Below, piece by piece: positions 1 to 8,681 of a stretch of 61,908 bases of DNA. How positions within the stretch are numbered: position 1 is the first letter of the stretch; every line of letters begins with the position of its first letter. This stretch comes from an uncultured Bacteroidales bacterium (GTDB lineage Bacteria > Bacteroidota > Bacteroidia > Bacteroidales > Muribaculaceae): contig CACWID010000013.1 in NCBI GenBank assembly GCA_902760865.1, positions 1 to 61,908 on the forward strand, in the 5' to 3' direction. The notes under the pieces were generated by a model, which saw only the letters and a program-made list of their open reading frames with translations, was not told the DNA's origin and made no database searches. Made by a program: the position numbers and the translations under genes.

Positions 1-719
1 ATGCGCCAGGTAAAGATGGGCCACTCGCTGTAGTTGGTGCCATAGAAATAAACCACATGGTCGGTAATGTCATAGCCATCGGAGTAAATACTGTAGGGTA
101 TTTCAGTCATGTCGTCCTCAATGTCATAGTCATAGTCCCAATAATCAAAGGTGTAGATTTGGTCATCATCAAGGAAGATGCTGTAACTCAGCCTAGTAGG
201 ATCAAGGGGATTGCCTTCTGTATCGGTGGTGGGCAAGGTGAAATAGAACTTGCTGGTGGCCCAGTCGTTACCGCAGTCATACCACTCGTCGGCAGTGGGA
301 TTAGCAGGAATGATGGGGTTCTCGTCATTGAGAACGGCAACCGTGTTGAACTGCAGCACATTGGCCCACTCATGATTATCGGTGTATATCAGGCAAGGCC
401 CCGTGGTGTTTCCCCACTCGGGATAGGGAGCCCACACATCGCCCTGGCCATCGAGCAGCGTGATGGTATTGCCCTCAACCTTGTAGCGGATTTCGGTCAC
501 ATCAGGGTCGTAGGCACCATAGAGCCAATAGACAGGCTCGTCGTAGTCATCCCACCCGATCTGCTCAAACCAGGTGTGGCCCCACACCAGCAGACCGCCA
601 TAGCCGTAATTGGCCATCCACGAAACGCATTGGCCGGTGGGGATGCTGATGATACCGGTTTCCTCGTTATAAGTACCCTCTACCCAATTGCCATTGGTGA
701 GCGTGGCAATGGGATTACG
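1..719 (-). pseudogene. Downstream part of frameshifted secreted repeat protein, runs off the window edge
   Basis: This frame is open from about base 719 to base 1 on the minus strand and continues the protein at 680-1531 after a frame change. It reads PIATLTNGNWVEGTYNEETG, which matches the first repeat of the upstream part (GAWVEGSIDGNTITVPLGQ). Tyr, Trp and Asp-rich beta-type sequence follows to the window edge, with no stop. Alignment of the two repeats suggests that about ten residues (the stretch equivalent to YAPDGVTIYM) are missing at the junction, so a short deletion of around 31 nt is more likely than a single-base error. The first in-frame ATG is near 617. It may be a true pseudogene or an assembly error. 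Confidence 0.7.
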
Positions 720-1531
720 ACGTTCATGACATCTTCAAACTCGGTGATACCTGTTTCCATGAACTTGTGGTAGATGTAACCGCCCGAGCGGTAATAGGTG
801 AGCAATGTGCCTTCAGGAGTCTCGGAGATCACAGTGGGCACGTCAGTGGGATCAGGGTCATCGGGCTGAGACTGAACCTCGGTGAGCACAGTGTGCATGT
901 CCAGATCGCCCGACCAGCTGTTGATGTCATTCCACTTGCCGGCAAGACCAGTAGCGATGTAGGCATCGTCGCCGTAGGCATAGACATCGCCAGCCGAGCC
1001 GTTGAGGCTGATGGTGTTGCCATCGATGGTAAAAGTGGCTACCTCATAACCGGTATCGTCAACTTCAATATATTTACCTCCATTGTCGTAATAGTAATAG
1101 GTTGTGCCGAAGGTCAGCACCACATAGGCATCATAGTAACTGTCATACTCAAGCTCTTGCCCTAGGGGCACCGTGATCGTGTTGCCGTCGATGCTTCCCT
1201 CGACCCATGCGCCGGTCTTATAGCCCGAGATGGGATCCTGCATGTAGATGGTCACGCCATCGGGAGCATAGACGATGTTGCACTCACCACTCTGGGTGGT
1301 AGGGGTCACATAACCGCCATTGCCGTCAAGCGTCTGGCCTGAACGTTTGTAAACTTTCAACTCGCCCTCGGGTTGGGTGGTAATCATGTTAAGACTGTTA
1401 CCCCTTGCAATCTTCTCGTTATGAGAAAGGGGACGATGATTCTTGAGGGCACGTTGGGATTTCACCTGCACACTGGCCGATGAACCAATGGCCAGAATCA
1501 TTGCTGCTAAAATTAATAAAATCTTTTTCAT
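680..1531 (-). CDS. Secreted repeat protein, N-terminal part (frame broken near 715)
   Basis: Secreted protein of unknown function with a signal peptide (MKKILLILAAMILAIGSSAS). One complete repeat of about 170 residues follows (PEGELKVYKRSG ... WVEGSIDGNTITVPLGQ ... DVYAYGDDAYIATGLAGKW) and a second begins at PEGTLLTYYRSGG. The second repeat is interrupted after about residue 268 and this frame then stops at 680, while the neighbouring frame carries on to base 1. The architecture resembles the secreted protein at 57239-59371 (NLYIYNPISQG motif), so these look like paralogues. A well-formed minus-strand promoter (1648-1678) and an upstream palindrome (1698-1720) serve it. A TPR/AraC regulator lies directly upstream and may control it. 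Confidence 0.7.
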   Translation of the reverse strand: MKKILLILAAMILAIGSSASVQVKSQRALKNHRPLSHNEKIARGNSLNMITTQPEGELKVYKRSGQTLDGNGGYVTPTTQSGECNIVYAPDGVTIYMQDPISGYKTGAWVEGSIDGNTITVPLGQELEYDSYYDAYVVLTFGTTYYYYDNGGKYIEVDDTGYEVATFTIDGNTISLNGSAGDVYAYGDDAYIATGLAGKWNDINSWSGDLDMHTVLTEVQSQPDDPDPTDVPTVISETPEGTLLTYYRSGGYIYHKFMETGITEFEDVMNVVIPLPRSPMAIG

Positions 1532-1647
1532 AAATACTTAATTAAAATGGTTAGAAAATGGTTACTATTATGTTTATGTTTAGAATTTCACCACAAGGCT
1601 TGGCGTTGCAGACATGAGACGGATGACGGCCTCAAGATTTTGTATCG

Positions 1648-1678
1648 CAAAATTAAAAAAGGCCATTCTCTTTGGCAA
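1648..1678 (-). promoter_or_regulatory. Bacteroidota promoter for the 1531 gene
   Basis: On the minus strand TTG (1678-1676), a 20-nt spacer and TAATTTTG (1655-1648) match the Bacteroidota consensus. The leader to the ATG at 1531 is about 110 nt. Confidence 0.65.
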
Positions 1679-1697
1679 GAAAATGGTCAGTGCCTGT

Positions 1698-1720
1698 GTT
1701 CTGTTTCACTGAAACAGAAC
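1698..1720. promoter_or_regulatory. Perfect 11+1+11 bp palindrome, candidate activator site
   Basis: The half-sites GTTCTGTTTCA and TGAAACAGAAC flank one central base. With no loop to speak of, a DNA-binding site is more likely than an RNA hairpin. Its centre is 54 nt upstream of the -7 box at 1655, the usual place for an activator. The AraC-type protein encoded just upstream is the obvious candidate to bind it (inference). Confidence 0.5.
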
Positions 1721-1775
1721 TAAAAACCGTGTATTGATGGGATTCTTTCAGTGAATCAAGCCCTCTATCACCTGT

Positions 1776-3425
1776 TTATTTTCCCTTAGCCATCCTCATG
1801 AAATCAGATGGCGAAATACCGGTGATGCGCTTGAATGTTACCGTGAAATTGCTGCGGGAATTGAACCCCAGGTTCGCAGCGATGGCTTCGATGGTCAAGT
1901 TGCCATACCGCTCGGTATCGTTAAACATGCGGCATGCCTCTCGCACGCGCTGTTCGTTGAGCACCTGCTTGAAACTCTTGCCGTAGCACTCGTTGAGTAC
2001 ATGGGAGACATACTTATAGTTGCTGCCCACCTGGTCGGCCAACTGCTGTAGCGAGAAGTCGGGCTTGCAGATGATGCTCATGTCATCCATCACCCGTTTG
2101 ATCTGGTCAAAGAGGCGGTCCTTGCTCTCCTGGTCGAGTAGACCTTGATACTTGGGAGAGCTTTCCTCCTGCTCGCCTATTGGTTGCGCTGACGCCCCGG
2201 TATCGGCAACCTTGACATCAAGCAACTGAACATTTTTCTCATAGAGGTGCCTGATGTAGTTGCGCTGCTTGATATTGCTGCGAACGAGCAATACCAACGC
2301 AATCAGGATGATGGCAGCTATCAGGCTCATCATGAGCAGCAACTGGTGGGCGCGTTCATGTTTGGCTTGGATCTCCTCGACCTGCTCATTGACACGGCGC
2401 ATCTCGTCAAGGAACCGCGATTTCTCAAGCTTTTCGGCATGGCTCTTATGGATAAGTTCGTCTTTTGCCTTGAGGTATTTGTAATCATAGTAGTCGGCCT
2501 TTTGACTGTTGCCCATGGCGGCATAAACCTGAGCAAGAGCCCGATAAGTGTCAATCAACTCGCTCTGCATCCCTTGACTGACGGTGATTTCTGCAACCTG
2601 CTGCAGGCAATCAATAGCCTCTTGGTAACGGTGCATGGCGGCTAACACAATGGCCTTCTGCTGCATGGCTTTGATGATGCACTGCTGGCGGTTGGTCATG
2701 ACTTCCTGGGACTTGGCCTCCATTTGATCATAGTACTCCAGCGCTTTGGCATATTGTCCAGCGAAATATGCCTCGGTGGCTTGGCAAAACATGCGTGTGC
2801 ATTGCCACATCTCCACGCTGTCGTTCAATTGCAAACCCTTGAAACGGGTAAGTTCAGGCTCGATAAGACGGATGTCATTTTTATTGCGCATCATTTCCAG
2901 CATGTTATAAATACTGGTAACGGCCACATTCCACTCCTGCGCTTTGATCGCGACATCAAAGGCCAGCCTCGTGTTGTCCAGTGCGTCGCTCGAGAAAGCC
3001 TCTCCAGCGTAGAGACTGTTGCGGGAGTTGATAATTGAAGCCATGTTCAGATAGGCGTATGCCAGGTTATTGTCGTAGCCGTAGCGCTTGGACAATTCCA
3101 TCGATTGGTTCAAGTTCTCGTAGGCCTTATGGTAGTCGTAGTAATAGGTAGCATAGATGTAGCCTAGATTGTTGAGAGCCCTGGCAATCTGGTACATCTC
3201 CTTGCTCTCTTGATGATCGCTTTGGGCGCGGTTGGCAACGATACTGTAGCACACCATCGCACTGTCGGCCCAACCTTTATTCTGAAGATAATCCTGGCCA
3301 CGACGCATCAAATCTTCAGTGGATAATCGGTCCAAACGATGATATTGGTTAACGTTATAGGCATTGGCTCCTTGAGTGCTAAGCGAAACCAGGAACATTA
3401 ACAGTATGGCATATAGTTGCTTCAT
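1776..3425 (-). CDS. TPR-containing membrane regulator with AraC-type HTH
   Basis: A one-protein sensor-regulator of 549 residues. An N-terminal signal sequence (residues 1-22) is followed by TPR-like helical repeats (about 35-325), a charged coiled-coil stretch, one membrane segment (LLLMMSLIAAIILIALVLLV) and a C-terminal AraC-family DNA-binding domain (about 440-549). The latter shows SLQQLADQVGSNYKYVSHVL as the first helix-turn-helix and TIEAIAANLGFNSRSNFTVTF as the second. The likely topology is periplasmic TPRs and a cytoplasmic DNA-binding domain. It is common in Bacteroidota and usually controls neighbouring surface or uptake genes. The secreted protein gene at 1531 lies 244 nt downstream on the same strand and is the likely target. 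The signal is unknown. Confidence 0.85.
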   Translation of the reverse strand: MKQLYAILLMFLVSLSTQGANAYNVNQYHRLDRLSTEDLMRRGQDYLQNKGWADSAMVCYSIVANRAQSDHQESKEMYQIARALNNLGYIYATYYYDYHKAYENLNQSMELSKRYGYDNNLAYAYLNMASIINSRNSLYAGEAFSSDALDNTRLAFDVAIKAQEWNVAVTSIYNMLEMMRNKNDIRLIEPELTRFKGLQLNDSVEMWQCTRMFCQATEAYFAGQYAKALEYYDQMEAKSQEVMTNRQQCIIKAMQQKAIVLAAMHRYQEAIDCLQQVAEITVSQGMQSELIDTYRALAQVYAAMGNSQKADYYDYKYLKAKDELIHKSHAEKLEKSRFLDEMRRVNEQVEEIQAKHERAHQLLLMMSLIAAIILIALVLLVRSNIKQRNYIRHLYEKNVQLLDVKVADTGASAQPIGEQEESSPKYQGLLDQESKDRLFDQIKRVMDDMSIICKPDFSLQQLADQVGSNYKYVSHVLNECYGKSFKQVLNEQRVREACRMFNDTERYGNLTIEAIAANLGFNSRSNFTVTFKRITGISPSDFMRMAKGK

Positions 3426-3833
3426 GTTCTGCTTGACTATCGAGTGTTACACGGCAATCGTGTGAGCCGTTATAAGCTCACTTTGATCATTGTTGTTTAT
3501 TATAACAGCTCATTGACATTGCAAAGGTAATTTTTTAATGTAAGAACAGCATGAAATCAAGAGAGATTCCTAACGAATTAACGGTATTCGGTAGGCTTTT
3601 GTGCGAGTGTGCTCAATATCAGCTCCAAAACCATGAATACCCCTATCGGGCTTAACTGCTATCGGGTGTGCAGAAAAACAAAACCCGCTGAAATCTAGCG
3701 GGTTTTGTGTACTATTCCAGGCCCTGAAATCAAACTGGACCCATTGAGGCCAGTCTCTTTCATCTAATAAACTGCCTCTCCTTGATGTGGAAATCTTCGG
3801 TTTTTTGTGTCAGATTTATCAGTCGTTTGTCGT
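3426..3833. other. Intergenic region: promoter of 1776 regulator and dcuB terminator
   Basis: No gene is supported here. It holds a minus-strand -7 box TACCTTTG (3529-3522) for the regulator ending at 1776 and a terminator hairpin at 3679-3707. The rest shows nothing recognisable. Confidence 0.6.
3679..3707 (-). terminator. Terminator of the porin-dcuB operon
   Basis: A perfect 11-bp stem (CAAAACCCGCT and AGCGGGTTTTG) with a 7-nt loop has A/T runs on both flanks, so it could work in either direction. It lies downstream of dcuB on the minus strand. Confidence 0.75.
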
Positions 3834-5297
3834 TTAGATCCAGCCAATGGAGTGGTAGAGGAAGGCGATGAGGTAGCCGGCGACGCAGGCGACGATGGTG
3901 TGGACCATACCTGGCATCATGAAGGAATGGTTCAATAGGTACTTGCCGATGACGGTGGTGCCGGTGCGGTCGAAGTTCACGGTGGCGATATCCGAGGGAT
4001 AGTTGGGGATGAAGAAGTAACCGTAAACTGAAGGCAGCACACCCAGCAGAATCCAGCCATCAATGCCCAGCCCGTAGGCCAGCGGCAACATGGAAACGAC
4101 CACGGCGCCCTGGGAGTTGACGAGCACTGACACGAGGAAGAAGGCAAAGGCGATCGACCACGGGTACTGTTCTACCAGGCCGGCTAGCATATCCTGTATC
4201 TCGCCCAGGTAGTTGGCGAAGTAGGTGTCGGCCAGCCAAGCGATGCCGTAGATGGCGACAACGGCTACCATACCGCTCTGCCAAACGGGACCGGAGATGG
4301 CCTTCTTGGGCGAGGCTTTGCAGCAGATGATCATCAGCGCTGCAGCGGTAATCATCACAATCTGGATGACAAGGTTCATCTTCAGCGGGGTGGGGTGCGT
4401 CTTGGTCAAGCCTTCAACTGCGATGCCCAACTTGGCCAGCTGGTCGGCGGTGATGGTCACACGCGAGCCGATGAGCTCGACGGTAGCGTCGCCGTCGATG
4501 GCCTTGATGGTGTCATAGGCGGGCAACAGGTCCTGGAAGATAGCGAAGAAGACGATGACCAGCAGGGCACCGAAGAAGATGTAAACGGCGCGCTTGCTCT
4601 CGGGGGCAATCTGCTTGTCGAGGGTCGTGGCGCTGCTGCCGTAGATGTACTCGCGCTGTGCGGGGTCGGCAAGCTTCTTCTGGAACTCGGGGTCCTTGTC
4701 CAGATCCTTGCCTCGCTTATAGGAGGCGATGGAGGCAACCAGGATACCCAGCAAGCAGGCCGGGATGGTCACCATAAGCACCTGCGGGATGGTCACGTTA
4801 TAGCCGTTGGCGCCGCTGATGGTGATGAAGGCCACCACAGCAGCCGCGATGGGCGAGCAGGTGATACCGATCTGAGACGCGATGCTGGCGATACCGCAGG
4901 GACGCTCGGGGCGGATGCCCTTCTTGATGGCGATGTCGCAGATGATGGGCATCAGCGTGTAGACCACGTGTCCCGTGCCGACGAGCACCGTCAGGAAGAA
5001 AGTGCACAGCGGGGCAAGGAAGGTGATGCGGTCAGGATGCTTGCGCAGCATCTTCTCGGCCAGCTGAATCAGCCAGTCCATACCGCCCGAGGCCTGCATG
5101 ATGCCGGCGCAGGTGACGGCGGCAATGATGATATAAATCACATCGGTGGGAGGGCTACCCGGTTTCATACCGAAGCCGAATACCAGGATGGCCAGGCCAA
5201 TGCCCGAAATAGCTCCCAAAGCCAGGCTACCGTATCGGGAACCCAGCCACAACGCTCCAAGCACAATGCAGAGCTGTAGAATCATGATAAGTGACAT
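3834..5297 (-). CDS. dcuB: Anaerobic C4-dicarboxylate transporter DcuB
   Basis: Inner-membrane antiporter of the DcuA/DcuB family, which exchanges fumarate, malate or aspartate for succinate during anaerobic fumarate respiration. The 487 residues follow E. coli DcuB closely: the glycine-rich N-terminus, TCAGIMQASGGMDW, GTGHVVYTLMPI, IRPERPCGIASIASQIGI, IYGIAWLADTYF and the C-terminal FDRTGTTVIGKYLLNHSFM. It is about 40 residues longer than the E. coli protein because of extra sequence in a central loop (about residues 265-300, with a charged segment GDATVELIGSRVTITADQ). It lies 89 nt downstream of a porin gene on the same strand, so the pair likely forms an outer- plus inner-membrane route for dicarboxylates. 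The operon ends at the 3679-3707 hairpin. Confidence 0.92.
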   Translation of the reverse strand: MSLIMILQLCIVLGALWLGSRYGSLALGAISGIGLAILVFGFGMKPGSPPTDVIYIIIAAVTCAGIMQASGGMDWLIQLAEKMLRKHPDRITFLAPLCTFFLTVLVGTGHVVYTLMPIICDIAIKKGIRPERPCGIASIASQIGITCSPIAAAVVAFITISGANGYNVTIPQVLMVTIPACLLGILVASIASYKRGKDLDKDPEFQKKLADPAQREYIYGSSATTLDKQIAPESKRAVYIFFGALLVIVFFAIFQDLLPAYDTIKAIDGDATVELIGSRVTITADQLAKLGIAVEGLTKTHPTPLKMNLVIQIVMITAAALMIICCKASPKKAISGPVWQSGMVAVVAIYGIAWLADTYFANYLGEIQDMLAGLVEQYPWSIAFAFFLVSVLVNSQGAVVVSMLPLAYGLGIDGWILLGVLPSVYGYFFIPNYPSDIATVNFDRTGTTVIGKYLLNHSFMMPGMVHTIVACVAGYLIAFLYHSIGWI

Positions 5298-5308
5298 AGT
5301 ATTTTATT

Positions 5309-5386
5309 TTTAGTTTTCAGTTGTCAGTTTTCAGTTGTCAGTTATTCTAGACTATCTAGATTCTCTAGACTATCTAGAAAATCTAG
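5309..5386. repeat. Intergenic short-period repeats between porin and dcuB genes
   Basis: Two adjoining simple repeats lie here. The first is AGTTTTCAGTTGTC in tandem (5311-5342). The second is built from CTAGA and TATCTAGA units (5346-5386), with the unit TCTAGACTATCTAGA present twice. A similar TCTAGA array follows nadE at 13433-13465. Confidence 0.7.
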
Positions 5387-6508
5387 TTAATAGCGGATGC
5401 TCAACTGCACGAAGATGGTGCTGTAGTCGGGCTTGGCGAGCGCACGGTCGTGGGTAAAGCAATATTCGGTCTGCACCTCGAGATACTTGCAGAAGCGGTA
5501 GTTCAAGCCGACCTCGTAGTTGGTCTTGGCAGCCACGCTCGAGGCCGTGGGGCGGTAGAGGTCGTAGCGGGCCTTGGCCATCAGCTTGTCCTTGACGACA
5601 GGGACGATGGCGAGGGCATAGATACCGTCGCTCTTGTTGTTGGCGACCTCGTTGCCGTTCTTGTCGGTGTAGGTCTTGATGGTGGCATCGCTGGCGTCGG
5701 CGGCCTTCTGATAGGTCGTGGCAAATCCGAGGCCTGTCGAGTGGATATACTCGGTGCGCAGCTGCAGGTCACCCTTCTTGTACTCGGCACTCAGGGCGTA
5801 GCGGTGCTGGCGCAGGCTCACTACATGGCCGCCGCTCTTGCGGGCGTAGGAGCCTTCCCAGCCGAAGGCGCCGAGGCGCATGCCGCTGATGGGCATGACC
5901 CATGCGCCGCCGATGATGTCCTTGCGCTCATCCACGTCCTTGACGTTGATGCCCTGGCCGTTGAACACGCCCACCTGGTAGTGGATCAGGTTACGGCCGC
6001 TGTTGTTTTTCAAGAAATCGCCCTGGAACTGAAGACCGATGTCACGGCCGTTGCTGGCGTGCATGCCGTCGCGGTCGCTGAAGCCTGCCAATTTGCTCAC
6101 GGGCTGCGAATAGCCCATGAAGCCCTGGTCGATGGGGTTCATCGGGTTCTCATAGGTGAACGGGCGCTTGAACTGGCCCAACTTCACGCGGAAGAAGTCA
6201 AACTTCTGCCACTCCATGAAGTAGTCCACCAGCCTGGGGCTGCTGCCCAGCGTCGTGGGATTGCCGTTGATCTGGCCCTGGATCTTGTAGTAGAAGTCGT
6301 TGAGGATGCGGCCCTCGATTGAGGCCCTGACGAGTCGCAGGTCAAACGAGTTGCTGTTGTTGCCGTCCTGGAAGGTGGCCTGATAGGACGCCATGGCAAA
6401 GCCGCTGAACTTGGGCTTGGTGAAAATCGGGTTGTTGCCGTCGCCCTGGGCCATCGCCGGCAACAGGAGCATAATGGCCAGTATGGCCAATAGTAATCGT
6501 TTACTCAT
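5387..6508 (-). CDS. Outer-membrane porin (phosphate-selective porin O/P-like)
   Basis: Outer-membrane beta-barrel protein of 373 residues. A signal peptide (MSKRLLLAILAIMLLLPAMA) is followed by alternating amphipathic strands (FSGFAMASYQATF, FDLRLVRASIEGRI, YYKIQGQING) and a C-terminus ending in an aromatic residue after YSTIFVQLSIRY, as expected for barrel insertion. The pattern FRVKLGQFKRPFTYENPMNP is typical of OprO/OprP-like porins in Bacteroidota. It is first in a two-gene minus-strand unit with dcuB, so its substrate is more likely C4-dicarboxylates or related anions than phosphate (inference from context). A TAAATTTG -7 box (6553-6546) lies upstream. Confidence 0.82.
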   Translation of the reverse strand: MSKRLLLAILAIMLLLPAMAQGDGNNPIFTKPKFSGFAMASYQATFQDGNNSNSFDLRLVRASIEGRILNDFYYKIQGQINGNPTTLGSSPRLVDYFMEWQKFDFFRVKLGQFKRPFTYENPMNPIDQGFMGYSQPVSKLAGFSDRDGMHASNGRDIGLQFQGDFLKNNSGRNLIHYQVGVFNGQGINVKDVDERKDIIGGAWVMPISGMRLGAFGWEGSYARKSGGHVVSLRQHRYALSAEYKKGDLQLRTEYIHSTGLGFATTYQKAADASDATIKTYTDKNGNEVANNKSDGIYALAIVPVVKDKLMAKARYDLYRPTASSVAAKTNYEVGLNYRFCKYLEVQTEYCFTHDRALAKPDYSTIFVQLSIRY

Positions 6509-6545
6509 AATATGATATTTAGAGGTTGATAAATTCTTTTCGCCA

Positions 6546-6553
6546 CAAATTTA
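6546..6553 (-). promoter_or_regulatory. -7 box of the porin-dcuB operon
   Basis: TAAATTTG on the minus strand, 37 nt before the porin ATG. No well-spaced TTG was found, so only the -7 element is called. Confidence 0.5.
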
Positions 6554-6690
6554 ATCCTTTTCTTTCAAAAAAGTTGCAAATTCACCCAAATTAATTGCTT
6601 CTTGCGGTTTTTTAGGGTCGAAACGACGGACAGAACGGCTATAACGGAGAAAAGGGGGCAGTGGATGATAGATAAAAAACAAGGGAAGTG

Positions 6691-6721
6691 TTGTGCCCCT
6701 CGTGGAGATTGCCTAATTTTG
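6691..6721 (+). promoter_or_regulatory. Promoter of the 6754 LRR gene
   Basis: TTG (6691-6693), a 20-nt spacer and TAATTTTG (6714-6721) match the Bacteroidota consensus, 32 nt before the ATG. Confidence 0.7.
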
Positions 6722-6753
6722 TCGGGAAATAGAAAAATGTAAAGAACAGTGAT

Positions 6754-8529
6754 ATGAATACCCGACATTTCTTGAGACTGACAGCAGCGATGCTGCTTGT
6801 GTTCATGACCGTGTTGCCTGCCAGTGGGCAGTACGGCAGCCGTGGCGACAAGCGTTACCGTGACCGCTACAGCCGGACCGACACCTACGGCGACGTGGTG
6901 GAAATCCGCCTGAGTGAGCCGGGCACCCTGGCCGAGAAGATGCCCAAGGACATGGAGAACCGTGTCCGTCTGCTGCGCATCGACGGCCCGATGGACGCCA
7001 AGGACTTCAAGTATGTGAAGAAGCTGTGCGACCGTTCGCGCTGTGTGGACAGCCGCGACAAGCAGGTGGACAACTACATCGACCTGGAGCTGGAACGGGT
7101 CCGCATCATGAGTTCCGGGTCGTCGAGCCTGCTGGGTGGCAGCGGTGAGCGCGATGTGCTGGGGAGCGGTCTGGAATACTCCAGCCACCTGCGGTCGATC
7201 GTGTTGCCCGAGCGGCTGAAGCGCATCGGCGGCAGCGCCCTGCACGGATGCAGCAAACTCGAGGAGGTCATCATGCCGCCAGGGGTACGTTCGCTGGGCA
7301 ACAACGCTTTTTCGGGCTGTTACCGGCTGGAATATATCATACTCCCCGATGGGCTGCAGAGCATCGGCGACGAGTGCTTTAGCGGTTGTGAAAAGCTTCG
7401 CAACCTGAACATTCCGCGCAGCGTGGTTGAGATCGGTGATCAGGCCTTCGCGGGTAGCGGTGTGCAGCGCATCATCCTGCCCGATGGGCTGGAGACGCTG
7501 GGCAAGGGCGCGTTTGACAGAACGCCGTTGACCTCGATTGACATTCCGGCTCCGACCCGCATCGGCGACGATTATCTGGGCTATATGTCCAAGTTGCAGG
7601 ACATTACCGTCGAGGACGGGAACCGCTACTATACCTATGAGGACGGTGTGCTCTATGACAACACGGGGCGCGTGCTGCTGCTCTATCCCGCCGGGCGTGA
7701 CGGCTTCTGCCAAGTTCCTGACGGGGTGGAGGCAATCCGTTCGATGGCCTTCTACGGCTCGCAGATCGAGGGTGTTGATGTTCCTGCCAGCGTGGCGGTG
7801 ATCGGCGCGTCGGCCTTTGAGAAATGTGCCCGCCTGAGGCGTGCCGAAATGCCCGGCGTGACCCAACTGGGCAAGTGCGCCTTTAAGTACTGCGGCGCCC
7901 TGGAGTCCTACTCTACCAGCCAGGACATCACGGTGATTCCGCAGGAAGCTTTTGAGGAGTGCAAGAGTCTGACTGCCGTCAAGTTGCCATCGACGGTGAC
8001 GACCATAGTCATGCGCGCGTACAAGAACTGCCCGGCGATAGCCTCGGTGGAATTCCCTATTGGTTTGACCGAAATCGGCAAGGAAGCCTTTGAGGGCTGC
8101 AAGGCGTTGACGGCCATTGACTTGCCGTATGGGCTGAAATCCCTGGGTGAGCGCGCTTTCAAGAACTGCCGCGGCTTGACCCATGTAGAGTTGCCCGACG
8201 CCTGCCAGACGGTGGACAAGGAAGCCTTCAGGGAATGCACCGCGCTGACCGCGATAGACCTGGGCAATGGCATTACCTCGCTGGGCGACAATGCCCTGCG
8301 CGAGACGGCCATCACCACGCTCGTGCTGCCCGAGTGCATCACCCACATCGGCAAGAAAGTCGCCGAGAAGTGCAAGAGCCTGACACGCATCGAGTGTCAC
8401 GCCATTCTGCCTCCCACGCTCGACGGCGTGAGCAACAACAAGGTGGAGCTCTATGTCCCCGAAACGTCGGTCAATGCCTATCGCAGCGCCAAGAACTGGA
8501 AGAACTTCAAGACCATCCAGCCACTGTGA
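6754..8529 (+). CDS. BspA-like leucine-rich-repeat secreted protein
   Basis: Secreted or surface-exposed protein of 591 residues with a signal peptide (residues 1-26, ending PASGQ). From about residue 150 to 560 it consists of LRR_5/BspA-type repeats of 22-24 residues with the pattern LxxIxLPxGLxxIGxxAFxxCxxL, for example GLQSIGDECFSGCEKLRNL. Residues 30-140 are an Arg/Asp-rich non-repeat region. No dockerin or sorting tail is visible; it ends soon after the last repeat (ETSVNAYRSAKNWKNFKTI), a capping segment common in this family. BspA-type proteins bind host proteins or other cells, but the partner here is unknown. Codon use is strongly GC-rich, which leaves a long but spurious open frame on the opposite strand. 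Confidence 0.85.
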   Translation: MNTRHFLRLTAAMLLVFMTVLPASGQYGSRGDKRYRDRYSRTDTYGDVVEIRLSEPGTLAEKMPKDMENRVRLLRIDGPMDAKDFKYVKKLCDRSRCVDSRDKQVDNYIDLELERVRIMSSGSSSLLGGSGERDVLGSGLEYSSHLRSIVLPERLKRIGGSALHGCSKLEEVIMPPGVRSLGNNAFSGCYRLEYIILPDGLQSIGDECFSGCEKLRNLNIPRSVVEIGDQAFAGSGVQRIILPDGLETLGKGAFDRTPLTSIDIPAPTRIGDDYLGYMSKLQDITVEDGNRYYTYEDGVLYDNTGRVLLLYPAGRDGFCQVPDGVEAIRSMAFYGSQIEGVDVPASVAVIGASAFEKCARLRRAEMPGVTQLGKCAFKYCGALESYSTSQDITVIPQEAFEECKSLTAVKLPSTVTTIVMRAYKNCPAIASVEFPIGLTEIGKEAFEGCKALTAIDLPYGLKSLGERAFKNCRGLTHVELPDACQTVDKEAFRECTALTAIDLGNGITSLGDNALRETAITTLVLPECITHIGKKVAEKCKSLTRIECHAILPPTLDGVSNNKVELYVPETSVNAYRSAKNWKNFKTIQPL

Positions 8530-8543
8530 GGCTCGCGTTGCTC

Positions 8544-8580
8544 GCTGATTAGTGATTAGGGATTTGCGATTAGTGAGCAT
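8544..8580. repeat. Short intergenic direct repeat (GATTAGTGA-type)
   Basis: The unit GATTAGTGA, with variants GATTAGGGA and GATTTGCGATTAGTGA, is repeated after the LRR gene stop. It is another member of the simple, gene-flanking repeats scattered through the window. Confidence 0.55.
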
Positions 8581-8681
8581 CCGCGTGGGAACGGGTAAAA
8601 CGGACGGGAGACGCAAGATTTTGCGTCTCTACAAAATGCGGAAGCCAACTTAAAGAATAACTTAGCGCCTTAGCGTGAGAT

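Noticed and set aside
4395-5450. Long plus-strand open frames opposite dcuB and the porin gene
   Set aside because: Glycine/aspartate-rich antisense translations with no start context or homology pattern. The real genes are on the minus strand.
6565-8616. 683-codon minus-strand open frame opposite the LRR gene
   Set aside because: It is an antisense shadow of a GC3-rich gene. The plus-strand frame has a signal peptide and clear LRR repeats, while this one has no domain pattern.
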